Shown: piece after piece, positions 37,246 through 46,337 of the stretch
How the letters are laid out: every line of letters begins with the position of its first letter
Numbering within the stretch: the first letter of the stretch is position 1
From: Candidatus Poribacteria bacterium
GTDB taxonomy: Bacteria; Poribacteria; WGA-4E; WGA-3G
DNA: 64,000 bases
NCBI GenBank assembly: GCA_022826805.1
Contig: JAJDUH010000011.1
Coordinates: 1-64,000, forward strand
Reading direction: 5' to 3'
Notes under the pieces: generated by a model
The model's input: only the letters and a program-made list of their open reading frames with translations
What the model was told of the DNA's origin: nothing
Databases searched by the model: none
Position numbers and translations under genes: made by a program

Positions 37246-37635
37246 ATGGCTGTCCAGAACGGGAAATGGAAACGACACACCGTCAAAGGTTTAACGATTC
37301 TCTTAATCCTCACAGTGTGCCTTGCGGTTTTGCAATGGTTTATTATCAAAGAATTATTCGGTTTCGGCACAGACATGGTAAAAGACGCGTTGATTCGACA
37401 GGCACCTGAAGGTGTAGATCGGTACGATATTGAAGCTACGTTTGACCGAGTCAAAACTGCCGGTATGCAGCTCCCGTTCAGCTTCCTCACTGGTCAAATC
37501 AGCCTCCGCAAAATTAGGGCTGTTGGTAGGTATGCCATAGAAGCTAACAAAGATGAAGTTTGGGAGGCTGATGAGATTAACACACTCCTACGGATGATGA
37601 ATGCTTCTGTCGGATTTAAGGGAGGGACCGAGTGA
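37246..37635 (+). CDS. Single-span membrane protein of unknown function
   Basis: A 129-residue protein with a strong GGAGG site before ATG 37246. One membrane helix (about residues 14-35, VKGLTILLILTVCLAVLQWF) is followed by a soluble domain with FDRVKTAGMQLPFSFLTG and KIRAVGRYAIEANKDEVWE. It ends 35 bp before the methyltransferase gene and is probably co-transcribed. I do not recognise the family. Confidence 0.75.
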   Translation: MAVQNGKWKRHTVKGLTILLILTVCLAVLQWFIIKELFGFGTDMVKDALIRQAPEGVDRYDIEATFDRVKTAGMQLPFSFLTGQISLRKIRAVGRYAIEANKDEVWEADEINTLLRMMNASVGFKGGTE

Positions 37636-37669
37636 TTTGCAATATCGTTTTGCAAACGACACTTAAACA

Positions 37670-38428
37670 ATGCAAACCCACGTAACGCCCCCCTATGAAA
37701 AATTCGCCTACGCTTATGATCGGATGATGACGAATGTGAACTATACGCGCTGGACGTATTACATTCAATCGCTTTTCGATAAGTATGGTTGTAAACCGCG
37801 CCGTGTCCTCGATTTGGCTTGTGGCACTTGTGCTTTGACTATGCAACTGGCACTAAAAGGCTATAAGATGACTGGCGTGGATCGGGCAGTCGGCATGTTA
37901 GAAATCGCTGAAGAAAAAGCGGCAGCGCACGATCTTGATATCGAATTGCATCACGGCGATATGCGCCATTTCCAGCTGAACCAACGGTTTGACGCGATCC
38001 TCTGCACCTATGATAGCATTAACTATGCTTATGATGAAGACGAATTAAGTAGCGTCTTTGAATGTGTTGCTGAGCACCTCGAACCAGACGGTTTGTTTAT
38101 TTTTGACGTGACTACAGAACGCAACATCGTTGAGCATTTTCACAACAAAACATTCGCCGCAAACCATGAAGACTATACCTACATCTGGAAAAATAACTAC
38201 CTCTATCACAGCAAAATGTGCCGGACAACACTCACATTTTTTATACGTGAAGGTGAATTATTTCGGCGCTATGAGGAAGTACATCAGCAGCGAATCTTTG
38301 AAGTGCCTACCGTCAACGATCTCCTGAAAAAGGCTGGTTACAAACCGCTGAGTGCTTACGATATGTACACTTTCAGTCGTTGGAACCGCTATTCGGATCG
38401 TATTAATTTTACAGCACGCCTCATGTAA
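37670..38428 (+). CDS. Class I SAM-dependent methyltransferase
   Basis: A 252-residue methyltransferase. Motif I is RVLDLACGTCALTMQLAL (about residues 44-61), followed by GVDRAVGMLEIAEEKA, HGDMRHF and DAILCTYDSINY. The overall pattern, including the F..YDRMM start, resembles the YqeM/Methyltransf_25 group. Substrate unknown. No ribosome site is clear before ATG 37670. Confidence 0.9.
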   Translation: MQTHVTPPYEKFAYAYDRMMTNVNYTRWTYYIQSLFDKYGCKPRRVLDLACGTCALTMQLALKGYKMTGVDRAVGMLEIAEEKAAAHDLDIELHHGDMRHFQLNQRFDAILCTYDSINYAYDEDELSSVFECVAEHLEPDGLFIFDVTTERNIVEHFHNKTFAANHEDYTYIWKNNYLYHSKMCRTTLTFFIREGELFRRYEEVHQQRIFEVPTVNDLLKKAGYKPLSAYDMYTFSRWNRYSDRINFTARLM

Positions 38429-38570
38429 GGAGTATATCACAGATAGAAAAAAAATGAAAGAAACAGCGTCTACATCTCCACACTAAAGCATGGAACTTTG
38501 ACGCTGAAGAATGATAAAATCCTGAAATCTTACATTTTTTGGCAAAAAATGCCTGGATACAAAAAATTAT

Positions 38571-38599
38571 TTGACAAAAAGAAAAACATCTGGTATAAT
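38571..38599 (+). promoter_or_regulatory. Consensus promoter of the tetR gene
   Basis: TTGACA (38571-38576), 17 bp, TATAAT (38594-38599): a perfect sigma70 consensus. The operator palindrome begins at the last base of the -10 box, so a bound repressor would block it. Confidence 0.85.
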
Positions 38600-38611
38600 T
38601 AACATTGTTAA
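38599..38611. promoter_or_regulatory. TetR operator candidate O1
   Basis: TTAACA-T-TGTTAA, a perfect 13-bp palindrome just after the -10 box and 32 bp before the tetR start. An identical half-site pair with a different central base occurs at 39301-39313. Confidence 0.7.
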
Positions 38612-38643
38612 GTTAAATGACTATGTAAACTAAAGGTGAAGTG

Positions 38644-39249
38644 ATGGGTGTTAAAGAACGGAGAGCAAGGGAAAAAGAACTGTTACGGCGGCAAATTCTT
38701 TCTGCAGCACGAGAACTCTTTGTCAACGAAGGCTATGAGAACGTCTCCATGCGAAAGATTGCCGAGAGGATTGAATACTCACCCACAACAATCTACCTTT
38801 ATTTTAAAGACAAGGCGGATCTTTTAGATTCCGTTTGCCAGGAGACACTCCTGAGCCTATTGAACACGCTTGAGCAGCTAAAAAAAGATAAAAGTGATCC
38901 TGTCGAAACGCTAAAAAAAAGTGGACGGACCTATGTCGAGTTCGGTCTAAAATATCCGCAGGATTACAAACTGACTTTCGTCATCCGTCCGCAGTTTCAG
39001 AAAGGTTTAGGTCTCCAAGAAGGATCAATTGGCGAAAAGGTATTTGATTACTTGCGGGCAGTGGTATCTGAATGCATTCAACAGAAGATGTTTCGTCAGG
39101 TAGATGTTGAAATCACCGGTCAGGTGATGTGGTCAGCAGTTCACGGCATTACACTGCTTCTGATTGACTTTCCCGATTTCCCTTGGACTGAGAGAGATAT
39201 ATTGATTGACACAGTCATTGACACAACAATCAAGGGGTTGAAGGCATAG
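38644..39249 (+). CDS. TetR/AcrR family transcriptional regulator
   Basis: A 201-residue repressor-type protein. The N-terminal helix-turn-helix is RRQILSAARELFVNEGYENV then SMRKIAERIEYSPTTIYLYF (about residues 15-54). The ligand-binding domain is of the TetR_C_33 kind (WSAVHGITLLLIDFPDFPW near 165). Start is ATG 38644; a GTG at 38641 is one codon earlier. The strong promoter plus overlapping palindrome suggest autorepression, and a second site upstream of the next gene suggests that gene is a target. Confidence 0.92.
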   Translation: MGVKERRAREKELLRRQILSAARELFVNEGYENVSMRKIAERIEYSPTTIYLYFKDKADLLDSVCQETLLSLLNTLEQLKKDKSDPVETLKKSGRTYVEFGLKYPQDYKLTFVIRPQFQKGLGLQEGSIGEKVFDYLRAVVSECIQQKMFRQVDVEITGQVMWSAVHGITLLLIDFPDFPWTERDILIDTVIDTTIKGLKA

Positions 39250-39300
39250 ATTTGAAGCTATGTGAAACGATCGCTTATATTTTTTTATTTTTTTTATACA

Positions 39301-39313
39301 TTAACAGTGTTAA
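39301..39313. promoter_or_regulatory. TetR operator candidate O2
   Basis: TTAACA-G-TGTTAA, identical half-sites to O1. Its left half doubles as a possible -35 (TTAACA) with TATGGT 17 bp downstream (39324-39329). It lies 46 bp before the lipoprotein gene at 39360. Confidence 0.7.
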
Positions 39314-39359
39314 TTTATTTATCTATGGTAATATATAGAACGCATAAAAGGAGAGTAAA

Positions 39360-41060
39360 ATGAAAAAGCGAAACTCAGTACACAAACGCTTTTTTTTCCA
39401 AGCCGAAGGTACAAAACATTATTGCTGCGGTTTGTTCCATATACTTATGTTTGGCGTATTTCTATCAAGCTGCTCCGTTGAATCCGAAGTGCTCACTCCA
39501 GAAACACCTGCTTCCACGGAATTCGCCTTTGACCAGTACGAAATCGTCACTGGCATCACAAAACGTCAGTCCGTTTTAACAGGATTTCTTCTCGACGGTC
39601 CTATCGCGGAGCTTGCCGTGGTGCATATCAACGAAAACAACGACCACCGCTTGCGCGTCTACGCGTTCAGCGGCGACACGTGGACACCAAAACATGATGT
39701 GTCGCTGCGTCCGGAAGTGTTGTTTGTTGACGTTGCAAATATTGATGGACGAGACCGATTAATCATGTACGAGCGTGGTTACATAAGCTGGCTTGATCCA
39801 GAATCGGCGACGGAAAGCCTGCTGGTGGCAGTTGCCTCCAACTTCCAACCTCCGCGCAGAGACGAAATCCCCCATGTAGATATCACTCGGGATCTGAACG
39901 GCGACGATCGAGATGACCTCGTAGTGCCAGATGTTGATGGATTTTGGGTATGCATACAGATGAGCGATGGCACATTCGCCGAGAAAGTGAAAATCGGTAG
40001 CTCCACCGAGATGGAGAGAATTCTCGGAGCTGACGGGTATCGATACGACCCTTGGTCTCAGAGTCGGATTCATGAGATTGACTTCAACCGAGATGGACGC
40101 AAAGATCTGGTATTCTGGAATGAGGACCACTTTAAAGTCCACCTCCAAGATGAACGCGGACTGTTTTCATCAAAGGCTACGACCTTCATGGTTAATGTGG
40201 TATTTGACTCGGACCAACTCTCCCCACTCACCACTGGCGATATGACAGGAAGTGTGCTGTACTCGTTAGCGGATCTGAACGGCGATGGTGTCGCCGACTT
40301 ACTGGTTTTCAAGCTTTCGGGTAAGAATATATCCAATAAGTACTCCAGCTACGAGGTGCATTTCGGTACACCAACATCCGATGGTGGCACTCTGTTCGCA
40401 CGAGAGCCTGACATCGCCTTCGAGTCAGACGAAAAAATCCAAATCGCGATGGAGCAGCACGACTTCAACCGCGATGGACAGATCGACCTAATGATTACGA
40501 CTATCAATATTGAGTTCCTCAAGGGCAGCCTTTGGAAAAGCATCAAGGGGTTCATGGGTGATGATATTCGGCTCGGGCTCGAGTTCTACCAAATGGACAA
40601 AGGTGCCTACTCCGGCACACCCAACACCACCCGCGGCATAGCATTGGACGGCGTACCCAGTCATCGCGAACCGGGATGGGTGCCACTGGACGTTGTGCTT
40701 CAAGGAGCGACGCACGAGAACCAGAATACGAAAAAAAGTTATCCGCGCGCCTTCAATACAACTTTGCTCGTCGGAGATGTAACCGGAGACGGTCGTTCAG
40801 ATCTGATCATCGGAGATCACCCGCGGATTATGGTTGTTTTTGTCGGTGTGCCAGGACCTGAAATGTTCGCCCAGCAGCCACAGGTAGTGAAAGTTGCTAT
40901 GCCTAACGACGAGGAATACACTTGGCTGGTGGACCTCAACAAAGATGGGATGCAAGATATACTCATGCACCATCCATTTACGCTAAGAGATGGGCACGGT
41001 GCACCGATACATCCGCCCGGAACCGAATCACATCGAATAACGATACTGATTGCCCGATAA
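39360..41060 (+). CDS. FG-GAP/VCBS-repeat lipoprotein
   Basis: A 566-residue exported lipoprotein: hydrophobic segment then lipobox LSSC with Cys38. The mature part has six calcium-loop type repeats: DLNGDDRDDL, DFNRDGRKDL, DLNGDGVADL, DFNRDGQIDL, DVTGDGRSDL and DLNKDGMQDI. These give a beta-propeller of the FG-GAP/VCBS kind, anchored on the cell envelope, probably for binding or adhesion. AAGGAGAG precedes ATG 39360. The TetR operator O2 lies in its promoter, so expression is probably controlled by the neighbouring regulator. Confidence 0.85.
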   Translation: MKKRNSVHKRFFFQAEGTKHYCCGLFHILMFGVFLSSCSVESEVLTPETPASTEFAFDQYEIVTGITKRQSVLTGFLLDGPIAELAVVHINENNDHRLRVYAFSGDTWTPKHDVSLRPEVLFVDVANIDGRDRLIMYERGYISWLDPESATESLLVAVASNFQPPRRDEIPHVDITRDLNGDDRDDLVVPDVDGFWVCIQMSDGTFAEKVKIGSSTEMERILGADGYRYDPWSQSRIHEIDFNRDGRKDLVFWNEDHFKVHLQDERGLFSSKATTFMVNVVFDSDQLSPLTTGDMTGSVLYSLADLNGDGVADLLVFKLSGKNISNKYSSYEVHFGTPTSDGGTLFAREPDIAFESDEKIQIAMEQHDFNRDGQIDLMITTINIEFLKGSLWKSIKGFMGDDIRLGLEFYQMDKGAYSGTPNTTRGIALDGVPSHREPGWVPLDVVLQGATHENQNTKKSYPRAFNTTLLVGDVTGDGRSDLIIGDHPRIMVVFVGVPGPEMFAQQPQVVKVAMPNDEEYTWLVDLNKDGMQDILMHHPFTLRDGHGAPIHPPGTESHRITILIAR

Positions 41061-41163
41061 ATCCAGCGGAGAACCCTCGGAACTACACTACAATCAATCG
41101 GAAAAATAACAATGTGTTCAATAAAAACTATCAAGAAAAAATCAGTCTAATGAGGACAACAAT

Positions 41164-41853
41164 ATGAAAATAATAATCACTGCTGTATCAGGGTTAGCAA
41201 CAGTGGGACTGTTGTGGATTTTCTTTAGACCACCCTTCGGAAATAATATTGTTCACCTGAACACAAACCAGCGGGTTGTCGCGCTCACTTATGATGATGG
41301 ACCGTGTCCACCTTATACTGATCAGTTGCTTGATGTCCTTGCTAAACACGATGTCAAAGCTACTTTCTTTATGGTCGGAAATCAGATTAAAAGGCATCCT
41401 GATACGGTACGCCGCGTTATTGCTGAAGGACACCAGGTCGGTAATCATTCCTACAGTCATCCTGTGCTCGGTTTGCTGCCGCCATCCTATGTCCATCGGG
41501 AAATTGAGCGAACTGACAAGCTGCTTCGACAAATCGGTGTTACAGGTGAAATTGTGTTTCGCGCACCCATATTAACAAGGTTTCTGCCGGTGGCGTGGGT
41601 GCTCGCCAAGGGGAATCGAGCACACGTTAGCTGCAATGTATGGAGTTGGGATTGGACAACGCAGAACCCAGACAGAATCACTAAGATGGTGTTGGGAAAG
41701 GTAAAACCAGGTTCAATTGTCGTCCTACACGATGGAAAAGCCATAAATAGGAAGGCAAACCGTCTGGGAACAGTCGAGGCGACAGACAGGATCATCACTG
41801 CCCTTAAACAAGACGGGTACAGGTTTGTACGGTTATCGGATGTCTACAATTAA
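41164..41853 (+). CDS. Polysaccharide deacetylase (NodB domain)
   Basis: A 229-residue carbohydrate esterase family 4 protein. An N-terminal membrane anchor or signal (residues 5-22) precedes the NodB domain: TYDDGP (metal Asp) near 44, HSYSHP near 97 (metal His residues), RAP near 138, WSWDW near 160 and VVLHDG near 184. It would remove N-acetyl groups from a cell-surface polysaccharide or peptidoglycan outside the inner membrane. About 100 bp after the FG-GAP lipoprotein and possibly in its transcript. Confidence 0.92.
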   Translation: MKIIITAVSGLATVGLLWIFFRPPFGNNIVHLNTNQRVVALTYDDGPCPPYTDQLLDVLAKHDVKATFFMVGNQIKRHPDTVRRVIAEGHQVGNHSYSHPVLGLLPPSYVHREIERTDKLLRQIGVTGEIVFRAPILTRFLPVAWVLAKGNRAHVSCNVWSWDWTTQNPDRITKMVLGKVKPGSIVVLHDGKAINRKANRLGTVEATDRIITALKQDGYRFVRLSDVYN

Positions 41854-42009
41854 AAGCGTTTCGGTGGAAATGAGGCGCCCCCTTCCACATCGGGTGACAC
41901 TGCTGATCGCTCGATGAGCAAACTTGGTATTTTATTTTTTCTAAATCTGGGTTCTCCCCGCAGATGGGAAGATTTCAGATAACTTTCCGCGGTATGAAGG
42001 AGATTTCAT

Positions 42010-42537
42010 GTGAAATTCTTTCTATGTTTATATTATTTGTCAATCGTGTGGAGCATTGTGCTTACAGGTTGTGGTGCTAAACATTATGAGAATACGCCAC
42101 TCGCGGAGCAGAACGCAATACATCTTCAGGTAAAAGCAGATGCTCAATCGGACGCCAAAGACGATGTTGATGTACTGGCTTATTTTGCATCGGGCATGAG
42201 TGCGACGTTCGCTGCAGCGCTGTGTGGATTGATGACTGGATTCATTGCCGACTTGACTCTTGGATATGGACAAGATGATCTTTTTTATATCACTGCTCCA
42301 ATGAGTGCTGCAGGGGGCTTAAGTCTGCTGATTCGATATTATATCCCTCCACCAAATCCGCCACCTGAAAGATTGATCGGAAAATCGCCTGAATATGTCA
42401 AATTTTACGCCGATGCCTATCGGGAAAAAATGCGATCGTATCAAATTAAATCAGTTGCTGCGGGCTCTATTTTCGGTTGCATGACCCTAACCGGTGGGGT
42501 CGCTATTATTGCGTCTAATATATCTGCAGGGCGGTGA
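42010..42537 (+). CDS. Small lipoprotein with hydrophobic segments
   Basis: A 175-residue protein starting at GTG 42010 (AAGGAG upstream; the nearby ATG at 42008 meets a stop at once). The signal ends in the lipobox VLTGC (Cys21). The mature part has three hydrophobic stretches (about residues 54-80, 95-112 and 152-170) and a PPPNPPPE linker. Unknown function; possibly part of the TetR-linked envelope cluster. Confidence 0.75.
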   Translation: MKFFLCLYYLSIVWSIVLTGCGAKHYENTPLAEQNAIHLQVKADAQSDAKDDVDVLAYFASGMSATFAAALCGLMTGFIADLTLGYGQDDLFYITAPMSAAGGLSLLIRYYIPPPNPPPERLIGKSPEYVKFYADAYREKMRSYQIKSVAAGSIFGCMTLTGGVAIIASNISAGR

Positions 42538-42640
42538 GGCTTCCTATTTGCCGCGCCCTTGCCGATGTGTCTTTTGCTCATCTCGCTGACCTTCTTCTAT
42601 CAATTATCAAAGTATAAAGAAGGGGTGCTTGGAAAGTGTG

Positions 42641-43693
42641 CTATAAGCCTGCTGCGATAAGATCACCAACCTCTTCTGTGGTATAGCCCATTCGCCCAGC
42701 GCCGAGATCTTTGATTTTGCCACTGGCGAGCAGATCGCTCATGGATTTATCTACTTTTGCCGCTGCCTCTGCATGTCCGAGGTGATCTAACATCATTCCA
42801 GCAGCGCCTATTGCTGCGATCGGGTTAATTTGGTTTTTTCCGGTATACCGTGGCGCAGAACCGTGAATCGGTTCAAACATTGCGACGCTCTCTGGGTTCA
42901 GATTCCCAGATGCAGCGATCCCCATGCCTCCCTGAATCATCGCACCAAGGTCAGTAATGATGTCACCGAACATATTACACGTCACGATTACATCGAACCA
43001 CTCCGGGTTTTTCACCATCCACATTGTTGTCGCATCAACGAAAGCGTATTCCTTTTTGATATTCGGATAATCTTCTCCGACTTCGTCAAAAACGCGTCGC
43101 CACAAGTCATGTGCATAGGTAAGAACGTTGGCTTTATCACAGAGTGTTAGTGTATTTGTTTTGTTCCGCTTTTGGGTGAGTTCATAAGCGTAGCGGACGC
43201 AGCGTTCCACACCTTTATAAGTATTGATCATTTCCTGAATAGCAACTTCATCGCGCGTGCCACGCTTCAGGAAACCACCTATGCCGGCGTATAAACCTTC
43301 GGTGTTTTCGCGAACGATGATAAAATCAATCTCCTCAGGTCCTTTGTCTTTCACGGGTGTAGGCACGCCCGGATAGAGTTTAACGGGACGGAGGTTGATA
43401 TACAGATCAAGTTCAAACCGGACCTTTAGCAGGATACCTTTCTCTAAAATACCGGGTTGGACATCGGGGTGTCCGATAGCACCAAGGTAAATGGCATCAA
43501 GCCCTCGAAGTTCTTCTAAGACCGAATCGGGTAATACTTCACCGGTTTTGAGGTACCGGTCGCCACCGACATCGTATTCAACTGTTTCGTATTTAATTCC
43601 TGCTTCTGTGGCTGCTGCCCCGAAGACCTTCATGGCTTCCCGCGTCACTTCGGGGCCGATTCCATCGCCGGGGATGAGGCCGATTTTATACAT
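42641..43693 (-). CDS. leuB: Isopropylmalate/isocitrate dehydrogenase family protein (LeuB-like)
   Basis: A 350-residue beta-decarboxylating dehydrogenase. [12 protein letters not shown] opens the protein, [11 protein letters not shown] is near 127, and the family signature [19 protein letters not shown] lies near 235-255, with [14 protein letters not shown] after it. Most likely 3-isopropylmalate dehydrogenase of leucine synthesis. [10 protein letters not shown] is also seen in homoisocitrate, isocitrate and tartrate dehydrogenases, so the substrate is not certain. GGAGGG lies just before the ATG at 43693. No other leu gene is in the window. Confidence 0.85.
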   Translation of the reverse strand: MYKIGLIPGDGIGPEVTREAMKVFGAAATEAGIKYETVEYDVGGDRYLKTGEVLPDSVLEELRGLDAIYLGAIGHPDVQPGILEKGILLKVRFELDLYINLRPVKLYPGVPTPVKDKGPEEIDFIIVRENTEGLYAGIGGFLKRGTRDEVAIQEMINTYKGVERCVRYAYELTQKRNKTNTLTLCDKANVLTYAHDLWRRVFDEVGEDYPNIKKEYAFVDATTMWMVKNPEWFDVIVTCNMFGDIITDLGAMIQGGMGIAASGNLNPESVAMFEPIHGSAPRYTGKNQINPIAAIGAAGMMLDHLGHAEAAAKVDKSMSDLLASGKIKDLGAGRMGYTTEEVGDLIAAGL

Positions 43694-43835
43694 GGATTCC
43701 CTCCAAATGTTGGTTTCATGGGTTTCGGCGTAGTTTGCAAGCCGAAACTTGTCCTAAGAAAAGTAGATTCCTAATATTTTACTACATCTGGGACGATATT
43801 GCAAATTAGGTGTTAGGGTTGGGGTTTATATTTCA

Positions 43836-43864
43836 TTGACCTTACTGCAAATTCATGCTACACT
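43836..43864 (+). promoter_or_regulatory. Promoter of the first TIR-like gene
   Basis: TTGACC (43836-43841), 17 bp, TACACT (43859-43864), 33 bp before ATG 43898. Confidence 0.6.
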
Positions 43865-43897
43865 TATTGTATCATTAAAGATGGATGAAGGGGAACT

Positions 43898-44359
43898 ATG
43901 GACGAAAGAGTTTCGCAAAAAGTATTCATTGTACACGGGCATGATGAGGCAGCCAAATATGCTGTCACAAGGTTTGTAGAAAGGCTTGGTTTAGATGCAG
44001 TCGTGCTTGATGAACAGCCTAGTGAAGGTTTGACAATCATTGAAAAGTTTGAAAAACACGCTGGAAATGTCGACTTTGCAATTGTCCTAATAACTCCTGA
44101 CGATGTTGGTGCCTCTATTCAAGAGAAGAACGACCTCAGACTCAGAGCACGGCAGAATGTTATCTTCGAACTCGGGTATTTCTTCCATGCGTTAGGGCGT
44201 AAAGCTGTTTGTGCCCTCTACAAAGAAGGCGTTGAGCTCCCTTCGGATATTTATGGCGTTGTTTATGTGCTTATGGATGAGTTTGGTGCATGGCAACTGA
44301 CATTAGCAAGAGAAATGAAGCAGGCAGGCTTATCTTTCGATGCAAACAAACTTTTATAG
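43898..44359 (+). CDS. TIR-like nucleotide-binding protein (PF10137/CAP12 type), copy 1
   Basis: A 153-residue protein that is one complete TIR-like domain of the kind found in CBASS and Pycsar effectors (CAP12/PycTIR). It starts KVFIVHGHDEAAKYAV (residues 8-23), has VLDEQPSEGLTIIEKFE, FAIVLITPDDVGA near 60-72 and the conserved ARQNVIFELGYFF with the putative catalytic Glu91. Such domains can degrade NAD+ when oligomerised. There is no sensor domain and no cyclase or STING gene nearby. A paralogue follows 163 bp downstream under its own promoter. Confidence 0.85.
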   Translation: MDERVSQKVFIVHGHDEAAKYAVTRFVERLGLDAVVLDEQPSEGLTIIEKFEKHAGNVDFAIVLITPDDVGASIQEKNDLRLRARQNVIFELGYFFHALGRKAVCALYKEGVELPSDIYGVVYVLMDEFGAWQLTLAREMKQAGLSFDANKLL

Positions 44360-44419
44360 AACGTTAAGTGTGAAAACTCTTAGCGGGATTTCTGTAGGGT
44401 TGTTCTTCTGAAATTGGAT

Positions 44420-44449
44420 TTGACCCTGCCGATGGGTTAATGCTATAAT
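44420..44449 (+). promoter_or_regulatory. Promoter of the second TIR-like gene
   Basis: TTGACC (44420-44425), 18 bp, TATAAT (44444-44449), 73 bp before ATG 44523. The -35 box is the same hexamer as at the first TIR-like gene. Confidence 0.6.
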
Positions 44450-44522
44450 CAATATACTATTTTCACCTTGTAGGAATGGATGTCTCTCCACGTCGTGTTG
44501 GCGTAAGAATGGAGGAAAAATT

Positions 44523-44966
44523 ATGGACACGAAAAATCGGCAGAAAGTGTTTATTTCCCATGTACATGACGAGAAAGCCATAATCACTGTCGCTAAGTTC
44601 GTGGAAAATTTGGGCTTAAAGCCAATCATTCTTGACGAGCAATTTGGCAAGGGTCAAACGATTATTGATAAATTTGAGAAAAATGCAGACGAAGCAGGGT
44701 TCGCAATTGTCTTGTTGACTCCTGACGATGTCGGTTCCTCAAAGTCCACAGGAAAACGCAAACCGAGAGCACACCAAAATGTTATTTTGGAACTTGGTTA
44801 TTTGTTCAGGAGCTTAGGCAGTAAACGAGTGTACGCCCTCTATAAGGACGGAGTTGAGTTACTATCAAACATCCCTGGTCTCATTTATGTCCGCATGGAT
44901 AGTGACAACAAGTGGCAATTGAAAATCGGGAAAGAAATGATGAACGCGGGCCTGCTTATTGAATAA
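44523..44966 (+). CDS. TIR-like nucleotide-binding protein (PF10137/CAP12 type), copy 2
   Basis: A 147-residue paralogue of the previous protein, alignable along its whole length. Motifs are KVFISHVHDEKAI, ILDEQFGKGQTIIDKFEKN, FAIVLLTPDDVGSS and HQNVILELGYLF with Glu90. The HGHDE of copy 1 is HVHDE here, and the loop after DDVG is Lys-rich. AGGAGG-type sites precede both genes. The two may form a mixed or competing pair. Function inferred as NAD+-acting effector; target and trigger unknown. Confidence 0.85.
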   Translation: MDTKNRQKVFISHVHDEKAIITVAKFVENLGLKPIILDEQFGKGQTIIDKFEKNADEAGFAIVLLTPDDVGSSKSTGKRKPRAHQNVILELGYLFRSLGSKRVYALYKDGVELLSNIPGLIYVRMDSDNKWQLKIGKEMMNAGLLIE

Positions 44967-45272
44967 CTGGATAGATTGTAGGCGATGCCTCTGCATCACC
45001 TTGTAGCGACTTCATTATTTTGATGAAAAAACAGATGGCACGAACCTATACAGTTATCATCTAATAGAACGAGGACTGGTGGATCGATTGGATCCAAGAA
45101 ATTTCCAGTGTCAATTGCTGAGAGCGGACCTGAGAGAAATTACTGAACAGCATGAAAATTACACTCCAGCACGTTTTAAAAATCAATCAATAAGATACAA
45201 GTACCGAACCGAAGGTGAGGTTTTGAGGAAATCGCAATTGCAATATGAAACGGGGGCCATAAAGGAGAAGCT
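44967..45272 (+). other. Spacer between TIR-like genes and caspase cluster, with a doubtful 65-codon frame
   Basis: A GTG-start frame from 45079 to 45276 (65 codons; MDRLDPRNFQ... to ...TGAIKEKL) overlaps the next gene as ATGA and has GAGG before its start, so it could be translated. Its composition is not distinctive and I recognise no family, so I do not call it as a gene. No other feature is seen. Confidence 0.35.
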
Positions 45273-46337
45273 ATGAAGGAAAAAATTCCGCTGAAGTTGC
45301 TTGCGAGTAGATGTAAATACCTCTATTATTCTATGTTGGTGCTCATTTTTTTCTTGTTAATAAGTATCACAGGTTGCTCAGTTGTGCGGTTCGCGGAAAC
45401 TCGAATCGGGCATGGTGTAAAAAAAGCGAATAAGACTGATTTGGATTTGGATTTCCAACTGAGTTTTAATGCGACAGATCGTAGCCTCGGTGTGACCTTA
45501 GAATATCAGCCCTACAGCATATATAAGCCCCGAATAACGCTAACGGATCTCGGTGTTGGTATTACCGCCTTGGGTCTTTTCGGGAAGGTTTACTACGATC
45601 ATTGGAACCACAAAAATACGATTACTATTTCAGATGATACATTTGACTGGTATGGTTCAGAACCATGGGAAAAAGCAGTATTGATAGGTGTTCCGGTAGA
45701 CATTCTACTTTATTGGTGTTTTTCGTATCCGTTTGACCGGAGAGCGATAAGACTTCAAAAACAACCTCTAATGGAGCAGCCATATCGTATTGAACTGCCT
45801 GACCATGGTAACATTGGAATAGATTATAGAACAACATCTGGAACTGAGCAGGTTTCCATCCAGAATTTTCTGTCTGAACTCGGAAATCCACCGTATCTTC
45901 AGAACATCGAATCGCTTAAGTTGCGAGCTTCTACGGAAGTTGGAGGCAGACGGTTCATAAGCAACTATACTGTTAAGGGACTTATTCTACCGCCGCCACC
46001 GCCGCCACCACTATCACAAGTTGAAGTCGAAGTGCTGTGGCTCAAAAGCCGTTTACGGGCTGGGGAGCGAGCAACGTTAAAAGTGATTATGAAAAATACA
46101 GGTAGAACTGTCCTAACAGAGGTTACCGCAACAACCTTCAGTAGTGATCCCCATCTCGACAGTTGGGAATTGAAATTTGGTAGCATCGCACAAGGTGCAT
46201 CAGAAACAAGGGTATTGCGGTGCGTCACGGCTCAGAATATGCGTCCACAAGAGACCATCCCTGTCCGTCTCCAATTTAAGGCAGTCAATGGTGTTGTGCA
46301 TCCAGAAATTGAAACGAAACTGGAAATAATAGAATGA
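45273..46337 (+). CDS. Lipoprotein with C-terminal Ig-like domain
   Basis: A 354-residue exported protein; AAAGGAG precedes ATG 45273. The signal ends in the lipobox SITGC (Cys35). Residues 36-235 form an unrecognised domain with a hydrophobic stretch near 90-105 and another near 135-150. A polyproline linker (LPPPPPPPL, near 243) leads to a C-terminal domain with RAGERATLKVIMKNTGRTVL, which looks like a CARDB/NEW3-type Ig fold. Its stop overlaps the WD40-caspase start as ATGA, so the two are translationally coupled. Confidence 0.8.
   Translation: MKEKIPLKLLASRCKYLYYSMLVLIFFLLISITGCSVVRFAETRIGHGVKKANKTDLDLDFQLSFNATDRSLGVTLEYQPYSIYKPRITLTDLGVGITALGLFGKVYYDHWNHKNTITISDDTFDWYGSEPWEKAVLIGVPVDILLYWCFSYPFDRRAIRLQKQPLMEQPYRIELPDHGNIGIDYRTTSGTEQVSIQNFLSELGNPPYLQNIESLKLRASTEVGGRRFISNYTVKGLILPPPPPPPLSQVEVEVLWLKSRLRAGERATLKVIMKNTGRTVLTEVTATTFSSDPHLDSWELKFGSIAQGASETRVLRCVTAQNMRPQETIPVRLQFKAVNGVVHPEIETKLEIIE

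Noticed and set aside
45079..45276. 65-codon frame before the caspase cluster
   Set aside because: It overlaps the next gene as ATGA, which is suggestive, but composition is unremarkable; kept only as a note in the spacer entry.
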